Part shown: one piece after another, positions 40,498 to 50,289 of the stretch
Numbering within the stretch: position 1 is the stretch's first letter
Layout of the letters: every line of letters begins with the position of its first letter
DNA from: Seohaeicola saemankumensis
Lineage (GTDB): Bacteria > Pseudomonadota > Alphaproteobacteria > Rhodobacterales > Rhodobacteraceae
Length of the DNA stretch: 64,000 nucleotides
Assembly (NCBI RefSeq): GCF_021021435.1
Contig: NZ_JAINWI010000005.1
Coordinates: forward strand, 186,001 to 250,000
Direction of reading: 5' to 3'
The notes under the pieces: generated by a model
The model's database searches: none
The model's input: the letters and a program-made list of their open reading frames with translations, nothing else
Told to the model about the DNA's origin: nothing
Made by a program: the position numbers and the translations under genes

Positions 40498-41673
40498 ATG
40501 TCATCGCTGCCTGATCCCACAGTGACGCCGGCGCCCATGCCCGCCGACGTCGAAGCCCCGAAAAAAGCGTTCCTGTCTCCGCTGAACCAGCGCCGCTGGA
40601 ACAATTTCAAGCGCAATCGCCGCGCTTTTTGGTCGCTGATCATCTTTTCGGTACTGTTCGGTCTGTCGCTTTGTGCCGAGTTCATCGCAAATGACAAACC
40701 GATCCTCGTGAAGTATCAGGGCGCGTTCTACACGCCGATTTTCTCTTTCTACCCCGAAACAACATTCGGCGGTGATTTCCAGACCGAGGCCCCTTATCGC
40801 GATATCGAGGTCCAGTGCCTTATCGCCTCGGGCGGGCTGGAGGATTGTTTTGACGATCCCGAAAGTATCATGCTTCAGGCCGAAACCGGCATGGTCAACG
40901 GTGAGGCCATTCAGCAAGGATGGGCCATGTGGCCGCTGATCCCCTATAGTTTCCGCACCACTGTTGACAGGCCGGGTGCAGCGCCTCTGCCACCCAACAG
41001 CCAGAACTGGCTGGGCACTGACGATACCAAGCGCGATGTGACAGCCCGTGTGATCTATGGTTTCCGCCTGTCGATCCTGTTCACGCTAATCGTAACCACG
41101 CTGGCCTCGCTGGTCGGGATCGCGGCGGGAGCTATTCAGGGCTATTTCGGCGGCTGGATCGACCTGATTTTCCAGCGCATCATCGAGATTTGGGGCGCAA
41201 CGCCCGCGCTTTATGTGATCATCATCCTGTTCGCCATATTGGGGCGAAGTTTCTGGCTGTTGGTTTTCATCACGGTCCTGTTCGGCTGGACAGCTCTGGT
41301 GGGCGTGGTGCGTGCCGAGTTCCTGCGCGCCCGCAATCTGGAATATGTCCGCGCGGCAAAAGCACTGGGTGTCAGCAACACGACGATCATGTTCCGGCAC
41401 ATGCTGCCCAACGCGATGGTGGCAACGGTCACCATGCTGCCCTTCATCGTGACCGGCACCATTGCCACGCTGGCGGGGCTGGATTTTCTGGGCTTTGGTC
41501 TGCCCTCGTCCTCGCCATCCTTGGGCGAGCTGACCTTGCAGGCCAAGCAAAACCTTCAGGCCCCGTGGCTGGGCTTCACCGCGTTCTTTGTCTTTGCCAT
41601 CATGTTGTCGCTGCTGGTCTTCATCTTTGAAGGCGTGCGCGATGCGTTTGACCCCAGAAAGACCTTTCAATGA
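40498..41673 (+). CDS. yejE: Peptide ABC transporter permease YejE
   Basis: A 391-residue DppC-like permease with the YejE N-terminal domain (LSPLNQRRWNNFKRNRRAFW), TM1, a large periplasmic insert, and then NWLGTDDTKRDVTARVIYGF. Five more helices carry the EAA loop (RARNLEYVRAAKALGVSN). The start follows the yejB stop by three bases, and its stop overlaps the yejF ATG (ATGA), so translation is coupled. Confidence 0.95.
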   Translation: MSSLPDPTVTPAPMPADVEAPKKAFLSPLNQRRWNNFKRNRRAFWSLIIFSVLFGLSLCAEFIANDKPILVKYQGAFYTPIFSFYPETTFGGDFQTEAPYRDIEVQCLIASGGLEDCFDDPESIMLQAETGMVNGEAIQQGWAMWPLIPYSFRTTVDRPGAAPLPPNSQNWLGTDDTKRDVTARVIYGFRLSILFTLIVTTLASLVGIAAGAIQGYFGGWIDLIFQRIIEIWGATPALYVIIILFAILGRSFWLLVFITVLFGWTALVGVVRAEFLRARNLEYVRAAKALGVSNTTIMFRHMLPNAMVATVTMLPFIVTGTIATLAGLDFLGFGLPSSSPSLGELTLQAKQNLQAPWLGFTAFFVFAIMLSLLVFIFEGVRDAFDPRKTFQ

Positions 41674-43262
41674 GCCTTTTAGAGGTCCGGGATCTGACCG
41701 TATCGTTCAAGCAGGACGGCAAGCTGACACATGCCGTGCGCGGTGTCAGCTTCACGCTGGAGCGGGGCGAGACTGTTGCGCTGGTGGGGGAAAGCGGATC
41801 GGGCAAATCCGTGACGGCCCTCAGCACCGTGTCGCTGCTGGGTGACAGCGCGCAGGTTGCAGGGTCGGTCACCTATGACGGCCAACAGATGATCGCCGCG
41901 GATGATGCGATGCTGCGCAAGGTGCGCGGCAATGATATCAGCTTTATCTTCCAGGAGCCGATGACAAGCCTCAACCCGCTGCACACGCTGGAAAAGCAGT
42001 TGTCGGAATCGCTGGCGCTACATCAGGGCATCGTCGGCGAGGCCGCACGCGCGCGGATCATCGAATTGCTGGACAAGGTCGGCATCCGCGATGGCGAAAG
42101 CCGCCTTGGCGCCTATCCGCATCAGTTGTCGGGCGGGCAGCGTCAACGCGTGATGATCGCCATGGCGCTGGCCAACAAACCAGATGTGCTGATCGCGGAC
42201 GAGCCGACGACGGCCCTTGATGTGACGATTCAGGCGCAGATCCTCGATCTGCTGGCCGATCTGAAACGCACCGAGGATATGGGGCTGCTGTTCATCACGC
42301 ATGATCTGGGCATCGTGCGCCGCATCGCCGACAAGGTCTGCGTCATGCAGGCCGGCGAGATCGTTGAACAAGGCCAGACGGCCGAGATTTTCGCAAATCC
42401 GCAACATGAATATACCCGCAAGCTGCTGGGTGCACGCGCATCGGGAATGCCTGTTCCCGTGCCGGAAGACGCGCCGGAACTGATCCGCACGGACAACCTC
42501 AGGGTCTGGTTTCCGATTCAACGTGGTTTGCTCAAAAGAACCGTGGGCCATGTGAAGGCGGTCAATGACGCGACGCTTAGCGTGCGCGCAGGTGAGACAT
42601 TGGGGATTGTGGGTGAAAGCGGATCGGGCAAGACAACGCTTGCTCTGGCCATCATGCGTCTGATCTCTTCCGAAGGGGCGATCACCTTTGACGGGCAGGA
42701 CGTTCGTGGCTGGTCGACCAAGAAATTGCGGGCCTTGCGTAAAGATATGCAGATCGTCTTTCAGGACCCGTTCGGAAGCCTGTCACCCCGCATGACTTGC
42801 GAGCAGATCATCTCGGAAGGCCTGGGTGTGCATGGTGTTGCCCCCGGACAGGACAAGCGCCAGATGGTCGCCGAGATCATGACCGAGGTAGGGCTGAACC
42901 CAGCCACGATGCACCGCTATCCTCACGAGTTTTCCGGCGGCCAGCGCCAGCGTATCGCGATCGCGCGCGCCATGATCCTGCGGCCAAGGCTACTGGTGCT
43001 GGATGAACCCACATCGGCGCTGGACATGACGGTGCAGGTGCAGATCGTCGATCTGTTGCGCGCGCTACAGGTGAAATACGGGCTGGCTTATCTGTTCATC
43101 AGCCATGACCTGAATGTCGTGCGGGCCATGAGCCACAAGATGATCGTGATGAAACAGGGCGACGTGGTCGAGGCGGGCGAGGCACAAGAACTGTTTGCCA
43201 ACCCACAGACCGAATATGCCCGCACGCTTCTGGCGGCGGCACTGGACCTGAAAAGCGCCTGA
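41670..43262 (+). CDS. yejF: Peptide ABC transporter, double ATP-binding protein YejF
   Basis: A 530-residue protein containing two ABC ATPase domains. The first has GESGSGKSVTALS near residues 37-49, LSGGQRQRV near 152-160 and LIADEPTTALD near 175. The second has GESGSGKTTLALA near 315, FSGGQRQRIAIARA near 422 and LVLDEPTSALD near 445. Each domain ends in the oligopeptide-type C-terminal segment. It powers the YejB/E channel and is the last gene of the operon. Confidence 0.96.
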   Translation: MSLLEVRDLTVSFKQDGKLTHAVRGVSFTLERGETVALVGESGSGKSVTALSTVSLLGDSAQVAGSVTYDGQQMIAADDAMLRKVRGNDISFIFQEPMTSLNPLHTLEKQLSESLALHQGIVGEAARARIIELLDKVGIRDGESRLGAYPHQLSGGQRQRVMIAMALANKPDVLIADEPTTALDVTIQAQILDLLADLKRTEDMGLLFITHDLGIVRRIADKVCVMQAGEIVEQGQTAEIFANPQHEYTRKLLGARASGMPVPVPEDAPELIRTDNLRVWFPIQRGLLKRTVGHVKAVNDATLSVRAGETLGIVGESGSGKTTLALAIMRLISSEGAITFDGQDVRGWSTKKLRALRKDMQIVFQDPFGSLSPRMTCEQIISEGLGVHGVAPGQDKRQMVAEIMTEVGLNPATMHRYPHEFSGGQRQRIAIARAMILRPRLLVLDEPTSALDMTVQVQIVDLLRALQVKYGLAYLFISHDLNVVRAMSHKMIVMKQGDVVEAGEAQELFANPQTEYARTLLAAALDLKSA

Positions 43263-43274
43263 ACGGCACCCCAG

Positions 43275-44630
43275 TCAGATCGCCGAACTATGTCCGGCCT
43301 TGCTCATGTCATAGGCATCGAAGCTGCGCGCGATCATGCGTGTCAGCGGGCGGGCCTCGACCGGAATGCTCAACACGCCGGAAGACAGCTCGATCACGCC
43401 GGGAAATTCCGCCAGCGTCCGGTCAAACAGCCGCTTAACCTCGGCAGATGAAACACCGAACCTTGCCTCGATTTCGGCCGATTCGATCCTGAAATCGCAC
43501 ATCAGGGCCTCGATCATCCGGCTGCGGAGCTTGTCATCCAGACTGAAGACATGACCCTTGGAGACCGAGAAACGCCCCTCGCGGATCGCAGTTGTATGGG
43601 CGCCCGTGGCCGGTGCGTTCTGGGCATAGCCCTGCGGAAACTTCGATATCGACGATGCGCCAACCCCGATAAGAACGTCAGAAGGATCGTCGGTATAACC
43701 TTGGAAGTTGCGTTTCAGCGTTCCCGATCTCATCGCCACGCTCAGGCCATCCGTTTGCGTCGCAAAGTGGTCGATCCCGATCTCGGCATAGCCATCCCAG
43801 AGAAACAGACGGCGGGCGGTTTCGAACAGGTCCAAGCGCTCTTGCGGTGTTGGCAGCGCGTCCGAAGGGATCATCTGCTGGCGCTTGGCCATCCACGGCA
43901 CATGGGCATAGCCATACAGCGCCACACGGTCGGGGCTGAGCGAGAGCAGTTTCTGAACGCTTTCTGTAATGCGCGCGCGGGACTGGTGCGGAAGGCCGAA
44001 CAGGATATCGGCGTTCAGGCTTGTGACACCACGGGTACGGATCGCCTCGACCGCGTCACGCGTGATATCATAACCCTGTATACGTCCGATGGTCTGCTGG
44101 ATGCGCTCGTCAAAGTCCTGCACCCCGATTGAGGCGCGGTTCATGCCCGCAGCGGCAAGCGCATCAAGGCGTGCCGCGTCAATTTCGTTCGGATCAATCT
44201 CGACCGAGAACTCGCCACCCGGGGCCATTGGCGCGATGTCAAAGATCGCGTCGGCCAGATCGGTCATCATTGCGGGTGACAGTAAGGTCGGCGTGCCGCC
44301 ACCCCAATGCAGACGTGACAGGCGCACGCCTTCCGGCAATACGGCTCGCAAAAGTGTCAATTCTGCTTTCAGTGTCTCAAGATAGGCCGCAACTGGCGCG
44401 TCGCTCTGCGTGCCTTGGGTGCGACAGGCGCAAAACCAGCACAGCCTGCGACAAAAGGGGACATGCACATAAAGAGATATGTCCTCCTCCGGCTTTATCG
44501 CTTTGATCCAATTGGTATAATCGGACGCACCTATCCCATTCGAAAAATGCGGAGCCGTAGGATAACTCGTATAACGCGGTACTTTCGCGTCGAAGAGACC
44601 AAGTTTTGCGAGTTGCTTTTTCATCATCAT
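43275..44630 (-). CDS. hemN: Oxygen-independent coproporphyrinogen III oxidase
   Basis: HemN is the radical SAM enzyme that makes protoporphyrinogen IX when oxygen is scarce. The 451-residue protein has the cluster motif CRRLCWFC (C60, C64, C67) preceded by LYVHVPFC, then HWGGGTPTLL, and the HemN-type NADILFGLPHQS and AEIGIDHFA segments. It is divergent from fnrL, with an FNR-type box in the 65-base gap, so FnrL should induce it at low oxygen. Start could be any of three consecutive ATG codons. Confidence 0.96.
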   Translation of the reverse strand: MMMKKQLAKLGLFDAKVPRYTSYPTAPHFSNGIGASDYTNWIKAIKPEEDISLYVHVPFCRRLCWFCACRTQGTQSDAPVAAYLETLKAELTLLRAVLPEGVRLSRLHWGGGTPTLLSPAMMTDLADAIFDIAPMAPGGEFSVEIDPNEIDAARLDALAAAGMNRASIGVQDFDERIQQTIGRIQGYDITRDAVEAIRTRGVTSLNADILFGLPHQSRARITESVQKLLSLSPDRVALYGYAHVPWMAKRQQMIPSDALPTPQERLDLFETARRLFLWDGYAEIGIDHFATQTDGLSVAMRSGTLKRNFQGYTDDPSDVLIGVGASSISKFPQGYAQNAPATGAHTTAIREGRFSVSKGHVFSLDDKLRSRMIEALMCDFRIESAEIEARFGVSSAEVKRLFDRTLAEFPGVIELSSGVLSIPVEARPLTRMIARSFDAYDMSKAGHSSAI

Positions 44631-44664
44631 CTATCTAGCCTGCTAGACAGCCAAACGAAAATCT

Positions 44665-44678
44665 TTGACCCAGATCAA
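44665..44678. promoter_or_regulatory. FNR-type box between hemN and fnrL
   Basis: TTGACCCAGATCAA matches the FNR pattern TTGAY-N4-ATCAA. It lies 35 bases from the hemN start and 17 bases from the fnrL start. Upstream of hemN it is well placed to activate; so close to fnrL it could repress, giving negative autoregulation. Confidence 0.85.
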
Positions 44679-44695
44679 ATGCGCGAAGTGCCGAT

Positions 44696-45442
44696 ATGCT
44701 GAATGAGAAAACCGTGTCTCACTCGGTCGAGTGTGATGACTGCCCGATCAGGCATCGGGCTGTATGCGCGCGTTGCGAAAGTGATGAGCTCGAACGGTTG
44801 GAGGAAATCAAATATTACCGCTCGTTCGAAGCAGGCCAAACGGTGATCTGGTCGGGTGACCGCATGGATTTCGTGGGCTCTGTCGTGTCTGGCATTGCGA
44901 CACTTACCCAGACGATGGAAGACGGGCGCACCCAGATGGTCGGGCTTTTGCTGCCTTCGGATTTCGTGGGCCGTCCCGGTCGTGACGGATCTGCCTATGA
45001 TGTGGTCGCGACTACGGATCTGGTGATGTGCTGTTTCCGCAAGAAGCCTTTTGAGGCGATGATGGCGCGGACGCCCCATATTGCACACCGTCTGCTGGAA
45101 ATGACGCTCGACGAGTTGGACGCAGCGCGCGAATGGATGCTGGTTTTGGGGCGTAAAACAGCGCGCGAAAAGATTGCATCCCTGCTGACGATCATCGCGC
45201 GGCGTGACGCGTCGCTGAACCTGCGTTCGTCGAAAGGGTCAATGGTGTTCGATCTGCCGCTGACGCGCGAGGCGATGGCCGATTATCTTGGCCTCACGCT
45301 GGAAACGGTCAGCCGCCAGATATCGGCGCTGAAACGTGACGGTGTTATCTCGTTGCAAGGCAAGCGGCATGTGACCGTGCCCGATTTTTCGCGCCTGCTG
45401 GAAGAAGCAGGTGACGATAGCGATGGCGGCCTGCTGGCCTGA
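44696..45442 (+). CDS. fnrL: FNR-type oxygen-sensing transcriptional regulator FnrL
   Basis: A 248-residue Crp/Fnr protein. N-terminal cysteines at 13, 16, 24 and 27 plus C112/C113 provide ligands for an oxygen-labile 4Fe-4S cluster. The cyclic-nucleotide-like beta-roll spans about 35-150. The C-terminal helix-turn-helix (MADYLGLTLETVSRQISALK) carries the E-SR recognition residues of FNR. It should activate hemN, the cco operons and the cytochrome c peroxidase at low oxygen. Confidence 0.95.
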   Translation: MLNEKTVSHSVECDDCPIRHRAVCARCESDELERLEEIKYYRSFEAGQTVIWSGDRMDFVGSVVSGIATLTQTMEDGRTQMVGLLLPSDFVGRPGRDGSAYDVVATTDLVMCCFRKKPFEAMMARTPHIAHRLLEMTLDELDAAREWMLVLGRKTAREKIASLLTIIARRDASLNLRSSKGSMVFDLPLTREAMADYLGLTLETVSRQISALKRDGVISLQGKRHVTVPDFSRLLEEAGDDSDGGLLA

Positions 45443-45452
45443 TCCCGCCGTA

Positions 45453-45486
45453 TTGGTGCTGACCGGAATGATCAGCACCAAATTTT
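45453..45486. terminator. Bidirectional terminator between fnrL and uspA
   Basis: TTGGTGCTGA (45453-45462) pairs with TCAGCACCAA (45472-45481), followed by ATTTTC. The genes converge here. Confidence 0.85.
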
Positions 45487-45489
45487 CGT

Positions 45490-46329
45490 TTAATGTGCCA
45501 GCAACACGGGAATAGTGCAGTTTTCCAGCATGTTGCGGGTAGCCCCCCCAAGAATCGCCTCGCGGAAACGCGAGTGGCCGTAAGCGCCCATGACGATCAT
45601 CTCGGATTCCGTATCCATCGCATGACGCATCAGGACATCGGAAACACGCGGCAGCGTCTTTGACAGAACGTCAATCTCGCAATTCACACCGTGCCGCGAC
45701 AGGAATTGCGACAGCAACCCGCCAGGGTCAGACCGTGTCGGGCTGTGTGCGGGGGGATCAATCACCACGATCCGCACCAGATCGGCTGCAATCAGCAAGG
45801 GCAGGGCGGCGCGCGAGGCGGCCAGCGCCTCGTCGCTTTCGTTCCATGCCAGCACGATCCGTTTCGGGCTTGTCACGACAGGGCCAGCTTCAGGCACCAT
45901 GAATACAGGTGTGGCACCATCGAACATCGCGGATTCCAGTATCGGCTCAAGCTCGGCACCGCGTTTCTCGCCATATGGTTTCGGCAGGATCGCAATATCC
46001 GAAAAACGTGCGCGCTGCGCGACGTGCCGCCCCATATCAGCCAGTTGTGCAACGCCGCTATCGACATTCCAGCGTACATCGCTGTTCTGGAGGACCTTTT
46101 TCACATGGGTTTCAACCTCGCGCGCCTCGTCCTGTGCGCGCGTGATCGTTTCTTGCAGGATCATTGCATTGGCCCCTGCGTAGTAGAATCCGGTCTGCGT
46201 GCGGTCGAGACCCATGCACAGCACGTCCAGATGAGCATCATAGGCCTGCGCCATGGCGACAGCCTGATCCAGAACCGGACCCGCAAGTGCAATATCCGTC
46301 ACTACCGAAAACAGTGTTTTGTACGCCAT
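45490..46329 (-). CDS. Universal stress protein, tandem UspA domains
   Basis: A 279-residue protein. The start at 46329 is preceded by AAAGGAGAATGAC and gives MAYKTLFSVVTDIALAGPV; the frame extends upstream but without support. Two Usp domains span about 1-140 and 150-279, the second ending with the nucleotide-binding motif MGAYGHSRFREAILGGATRN. Genes of this kind commonly sit between fnrL and cco in Rhodobacteraceae. An FNR-type box lies 61 bases upstream, so oxygen control is likely. Confidence 0.92.
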   Translation of the reverse strand: MAYKTLFSVVTDIALAGPVLDQAVAMAQAYDAHLDVLCMGLDRTQTGFYYAGANAMILQETITRAQDEAREVETHVKKVLQNSDVRWNVDSGVAQLADMGRHVAQRARFSDIAILPKPYGEKRGAELEPILESAMFDGATPVFMVPEAGPVVTSPKRIVLAWNESDEALAASRAALPLLIAADLVRIVVIDPPAHSPTRSDPGGLLSQFLSRHGVNCEIDVLSKTLPRVSDVLMRHAMDTESEMIVMGAYGHSRFREAILGGATRNMLENCTIPVLLAH

Positions 46330-46389
46330 GTCATTCTCCTTTGCAGTCATTCTGATGAACCATACTACCATGCCGGTAGTCCGGCCACA

Positions 46390-46403
46390 TTGACACGCGT
46401 CAA
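46390..46403. promoter_or_regulatory. FNR-type box, uspA side of the uspA/ccoN gap
   Basis: TTGACACGCGTCAA is a fully symmetric FNR-type site (TTGAC-N4-GTCAA). It lies 61 bases from the uspA start and 125 bases from ccoN. It probably serves uspA. Confidence 0.7.
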
Positions 46404-46421
46404 AAACGGAAGCGCCAAGTC

Positions 46422-46435
46422 TTGACACAGATCAA
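46422..46435. promoter_or_regulatory. FNR-type box, ccoN side of the uspA/ccoN gap
   Basis: TTGACACAGATCAA matches TTGAY-N4-ATCAA exactly and lies 92 bases before the ccoN start. It is the expected FnrL site for the cbb3 oxidase operon, 18 bases from the neighbouring site. Confidence 0.85.
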
Positions 46436-46527
46436 GGCAAACAGGGCGCTGACCCCCCATTACAGGGTCAGTCTGCAGAACCCCGAGATCGTGACGAATC
46501 ACCGGGAAAGGACAAAAGGGACGCAAA

Positions 46528-48132
46528 ATGTTGAATTATATCAAGCTGATCGTGCTTGGCCTTATCACGCTCTTCGCGTTGATAGCGGCCAATTACGCAA
46601 GAGACCTCGCTTTTCTCGTGAACGCCGTAATTGTTGCGGCCGCGGCGGGTGGGGTTTTCCTCTGGACGCTGCGCCATACCGACGAGCCGTTGGTCAAGCG
46701 TGACCTCTCGGGGGAATACATGGACGGTGTCGTACGCGCCGGTGTGATTGCCACGGCCGGTTGGGGCGTGGTCGGGTTTCTGGTTGGTGTGGTCATCGCC
46801 TTTCAGCTTGCCTTTCCCGCGCTCAATTTCGAATGGGCACAGGGATATCTGAATTTTGGTCGCTTGCGTCCGCTGCATACCTCGGCGGTGATTTTCGCAT
46901 TTGGCGGGAACGCCCTGATTGCGACTTCATTCTATGTCGTGCAGCGCACCAGCGCAGCGCGCCTATGGGGCGGCAATCTGGCCTGGTTCGTTTTCTGGGG
47001 ATACCAGCTTATGATCGTGCTCGCCGCAACCGGCTATCTGCTGGGGGCCACGCAATCTAAAGAATATGCCGAGCCTGAATGGTATGTCGACTGGTGGTTG
47101 ACCATTGTCTGGCTGGCTTATCTGGCGGTATTCATGGGGACGCTGGTCAAGCGCAAAGAACCGCATATCTATGTGGCCAACTGGTTCTACCTGTCCTTCA
47201 TCATCACCGTTGCGATGCTGCATGTGGTCAACAACCTCAGCATTCCGGTCTCCTTCCTCGGTTCCAAATCCGTGCAGGTCTTCTCGGGCGTGCAGGATGC
47301 GATGGTGCAGTGGTGGTACGGCCATAACGCTGTGGGCTTCTTCCTGACAGCAGGCTTTTTGGGCATGATGTATTACTTCGTGCCGAAACAGGCCGAACGT
47401 CCCGTCTTCAGTTACAAGCTGTCGATCATCCACTTCTGGGCGCTGATCTTCCTGTATATCTGGGCTGGCCCGCACCACCTGCACTACACCGCGTTGCCGG
47501 ATTGGGCCTCGACCCTCGGCATGGTATTTTCGATCGTGCTGTGGATGCCGTCTTGGGGTGGCATGATCAACGGCCTGATGACCTTGTCGGGTGCTTGGGA
47601 CAAGCTGCGGACCGATCCGATCATCCGGATGATGGTTATCTCGATCGGCTTCTACGGCATGTCCACCTTTGAAGGGCCGATGATGTCGATCCGCGCCGTG
47701 AACTCTCTGTCGCACTACACAGACTGGACAATCGGACACGTGCATTCCGGCGCGCTTGGCTGGAACGGCATGATCACTTTCGGCGCGCTCTACTTCCTTG
47801 TGCCGAAACTGTGGAACCGCGAGCGGCTCTATTCGCTCAGCCTCGTGTCATGGCACTTCTGGCTCGCGACAATCGGGATCATTCTCTATGCCGCCTCGAT
47901 GTGGGTGACCGGTATCATGGAAGGTCTGATGTGGCGTGAAGTCGATGCCAACGGGTTCCTCGTGAACAGCTTTGCCGACACCGTTGCCGCCAAACTGCCG
48001 ATGTATGTGGTGCGCGGTCTGGGCGGGGTCATGTTCCTCTCCGGTGCCATCATCATGTGCTACAACCTCTGGATGACTGTCAAAAGTTCGCCGGCCGTAA
48101 AGGCCACGAACTCCGCAGTCCCGGCTGAATAA
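46528..48132 (+). CDS. ccoN: cbb3-type cytochrome c oxidase subunit I
   Basis: The catalytic subunit of the high-affinity oxidase, with heme b, heme b3 and CuB. At 534 residues with about twelve helices it has full length. The heme and copper histidines lie in [49 protein letters not shown] and [18 protein letters not shown]. The active-site tyrosine is expected in the later helix as in other cbb3 enzymes. It heads ccoNOQP, each gene 4-15 bases from the next. Confidence 0.97.
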   Translation: MLNYIKLIVLGLITLFALIAANYARDLAFLVNAVIVAAAAGGVFLWTLRHTDEPLVKRDLSGEYMDGVVRAGVIATAGWGVVGFLVGVVIAFQLAFPALNFEWAQGYLNFGRLRPLHTSAVIFAFGGNALIATSFYVVQRTSAARLWGGNLAWFVFWGYQLMIVLAATGYLLGATQSKEYAEPEWYVDWWLTIVWLAYLAVFMGTLVKRKEPHIYVANWFYLSFIITVAMLHVVNNLSIPVSFLGSKSVQVFSGVQDAMVQWWYGHNAVGFFLTAGFLGMMYYFVPKQAERPVFSYKLSIIHFWALIFLYIWAGPHHLHYTALPDWASTLGMVFSIVLWMPSWGGMINGLMTLSGAWDKLRTDPIIRMMVISIGFYGMSTFEGPMMSIRAVNSLSHYTDWTIGHVHSGALGWNGMITFGALYFLVPKLWNRERLYSLSLVSWHFWLATIGIILYAASMWVTGIMEGLMWREVDANGFLVNSFADTVAAKLPMYVVRGLGGVMFLSGAIIMCYNLWMTVKSSPAVKATNSAVPAE

Positions 48133-48146
48133 GGAGGGCCGGAGCA

Positions 48147-48872
48147 ATGGCAATTCTCGACAAACACACCGTTCTGGAAAAGAACGTCACGCTGCTGGCC
48201 ATCTTCGCCTTTCTGGTGGTGACGGTCGGTGGGATCGTGCAGATCGCCCCGCTGTTCTGGCTGGAGAATACCATCGAGGATGTAGAGGGCGTGCGCCCCT
48301 ACTCCCCGCTGGAACTGGCCGGACGTGACATCTACATCCGCGAAGGCTGCTATGTCTGCCACAGCCAGATGATCCGACCCATGCGCGACGAGGTGGAACG
48401 CTATGGCCACTATTCGCTGGCTGCCGAAAGCAAGTACGACCACCCGTTCCAGTGGGGGTCCAAGCGGACAGGACCGGATCTGGCCCGTGTTGGTGGTCGC
48501 TATTCGGATGACTGGCATGTGGACCACCTGCGTGACCCGCAATCGGTGGTGCCGGAATCGGTGATGCCGAAGTACGGCTTTCTCGAAAACCGTTTGATTG
48601 ATGGCGAGTATGTCGGAGATCTGCTCAAAACCCATCGGATGGTTGGTGTGCCCTACACTGAAGAGATGATCGAAAACGCACGGGCCGATTTCGCGGTGCA
48701 AGTCGATCCTGACGGTGACTGGGACGGTCTGGTGGAACGCTATCCAGGCGCACAGGTCCGCAACTTTGACGGACAGGCCGGTATTTCCGAAGCGGATGCA
48801 CTGATCGCCTATTTGCAGATGTTGGGCACGCTGGTCGATTTTTCGACCTTCACACCCGACGCAAGCCGGTAG
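48147..48872 (+). CDS. ccoO: cbb3 oxidase subunit II, monoheme cytochrome c
   Basis: A 241-residue membrane-anchored cytochrome with one N-terminal helix (about 13-37) and the heme c site CYVCH (C68, C71, H72) within [18 protein letters not shown]. It takes electrons from CcoP or a soluble cytochrome and passes them to CcoN. GGAGGGCCGGAGC precedes the ATG. Confidence 0.97.
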   Translation: MAILDKHTVLEKNVTLLAIFAFLVVTVGGIVQIAPLFWLENTIEDVEGVRPYSPLELAGRDIYIREGCYVCHSQMIRPMRDEVERYGHYSLAAESKYDHPFQWGSKRTGPDLARVGGRYSDDWHVDHLRDPQSVVPESVMPKYGFLENRLIDGEYVGDLLKTHRMVGVPYTEEMIENARADFAVQVDPDGDWDGLVERYPGAQVRNFDGQAGISEADALIAYLQMLGTLVDFSTFTPDASR

Positions 48873-48886
48873 GGGGGGGCGGAACC

Positions 48887-49096
48887 ATGGAAACCTATTC
48901 CCTGCTACGCCAGTTCGCCGATAGCTGGATGCTTCTTGTGCTGTTTCTCTTCTTTGTCGGGATGATCATCTTCGTGATGCGTCCGGGCAGCACAAAAACC
49001 TATCGCGACGTCGCGGACATTCCGTTCCGGCATGAAGACAAACCCGCCGCCGCAGATGATAAAGCTGCACGCGCCCACAACGCCAAGGAGGCGTGA
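48887..49096 (+). CDS. ccoQ: cbb3 oxidase subunit CcoQ
   Basis: A 69-residue single-helix protein ([20 protein letters not shown]) with the helix at about 14-32, followed by the conserved [18 protein letters not shown] and a charged tail. CcoQ stabilises the complex. It follows ccoO after 14 bases and precedes ccoP by four. Confidence 0.93.
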   Translation: METYSLLRQFADSWMLLVLFLFFVGMIIFVMRPGSTKTYRDVADIPFRHEDKPAAADDKAARAHNAKEA

Positions 49097-49100
49097 GGAC

Positions 49101-49976
49101 ATGGCAAAAAAACCGCTCAACACCCCGAAAAAGGAAGACGTGGACACAACAGGCCACAGCTGGGACGGCATTGAAGAGTATAACAACCCGTTGCCGCGTT
49201 GGTGGCTCTGGACTTTTTATGCAACGATCGTCTGGGCCATCCTCTACACTGTCGCCTATCCCGCATGGCCCGGAATCAAAGCTGCGACGCCCGGCCTGCT
49301 GGGCTGGTCAACACGGGCCAATGTGCAGGCTGATATCGAGTCTGCAGAAGCCGCAAATGCCGCCATCAACACGCAACTGGCATCGGTCGAACTGACGGCA
49401 ATCGCTGATGATGCCGAGTTGCGGACCTATGCAACATCTGCAGGTGCTGCCGTTTTCCGGACTTGGTGCGCGCAGTGCCACGGTTCGGGTGCAGCCGGTG
49501 TCGCGGCCTCGGGTTATCCCAATCTACTGGATGATGACTGGCTGTGGGGCGGCGATATCGAGGCGATCCACACCACGATCAATCACGGTATCCGCAACGA
49601 AGAGGACCCGGATGCACGTTGGTCGCAAATGCCTGCATTCGGAGACATTCTGGCGGGTGACGAGATTGATCAGGTCGTGAACTACGTCATGTCCCTGTCG
49701 GGCACACCGCAGGATGCGTCTTTGGTCGAAGCTGGTTCGGTAATCTATCAGGACAACTGCGCGGCCTGCCATATGGAAGACGGCACCGGTGATCGTAATC
49801 AGGGAGCACCAAACCTCACAGATGCGATCTGGCTTTACGGCGGCAGCCACGACACCTTGACCCAGACAGTGGCCTATTCGCGCTTTGGCGTGATGCCGTC
49901 GTGGTCAAGCCGTCTGTCAGAGGCTGAAATCCGCGCAGTTGCCACCTATGTGCACCAGCTTGGTGGTGGCGAGTAA
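49101..49976 (+). CDS. ccoP: cbb3 oxidase subunit III, diheme cytochrome c
   Basis: A 291-residue protein. The start at 49101 has AAGGAGG upstream. [19 protein letters not shown] leads into one membrane helix (about 36-54), and two cytochrome c domains follow with CAQCH (C123, C126, H127) and CAACH (C220, C223, H224). It is the electron entry subunit. Two hairpins follow the stop. Confidence 0.97.
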   Translation: MAKKPLNTPKKEDVDTTGHSWDGIEEYNNPLPRWWLWTFYATIVWAILYTVAYPAWPGIKAATPGLLGWSTRANVQADIESAEAANAAINTQLASVELTAIADDAELRTYATSAGAAVFRTWCAQCHGSGAAGVAASGYPNLLDDDWLWGGDIEAIHTTINHGIRNEEDPDARWSQMPAFGDILAGDEIDQVVNYVMSLSGTPQDASLVEAGSVIYQDNCAACHMEDGTGDRNQGAPNLTDAIWLYGGSHDTLTQTVAYSRFGVMPSWSSRLSEAEIRAVATYVHQLGGGE

Positions 49977-50020
49977 CCCTGCGACAAGTTACCCATGGGC
50001 GCAATATACGCCGATGGGCC

Positions 50021-50069
50021 GGTGCCGGACCTTCCGTCCTGTTCGCGCGTTTCCTGGAAGGCCGGCACC
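50021..50069. terminator. Long hairpin after ccoP
   Basis: GGTGCCGG-A-CCTTCC (50021-50035) pairs with GGAAGGCCGGCACC (50056-50069), one bulged base. It has no T-run and probably protects the 3' end of the ccoNOQP message; a proper terminator follows at 50081. Confidence 0.6.
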
Positions 50070-50080
50070 ACCTGAACCCG

Positions 50081-50115
50081 AAATGGCCCGTCGCGCAAAG
50101 CTGGCGGGCCGTTTT
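50081..50115 (+). terminator. Rho-independent terminator between ccoP and ccoG
   Basis: AAATGGCCCG (50081-50090) pairs with CGGGCCGTTT (50105-50114), with one T-G pair, ending in four T. The 313-base gap thus separates two operons; beyond this it contains only the FNR box. Confidence 0.75.
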
Positions 50116-50207
50116 CCATCCGGCCTTCGACATTTGCGCGACGTGTTGGTCCCTACTTCGCCTTCGCAGGCTGACTTTGCGGAATAGGTGCCTCGCAGAT
50201 GCAGTAT

Positions 50208-50221
50208 TTGATGCAGGTCAA
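50208..50221 (+). promoter_or_regulatory. FNR-type box before ccoG
   Basis: TTGATGCAGGTCAA (TTGAT-N4-GTCAA) lies 68 bases before the ccoG start and after the ccoP terminator. It implies that ccoGHIS has its own FnrL-controlled promoter. Confidence 0.75.
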
Positions 50222-50289
50222 GGTTGCCCCATCCAATCCCTGTGACAAGACACTAGACGCAAACCCGAACGAGACGGAGCGAATCTGCC

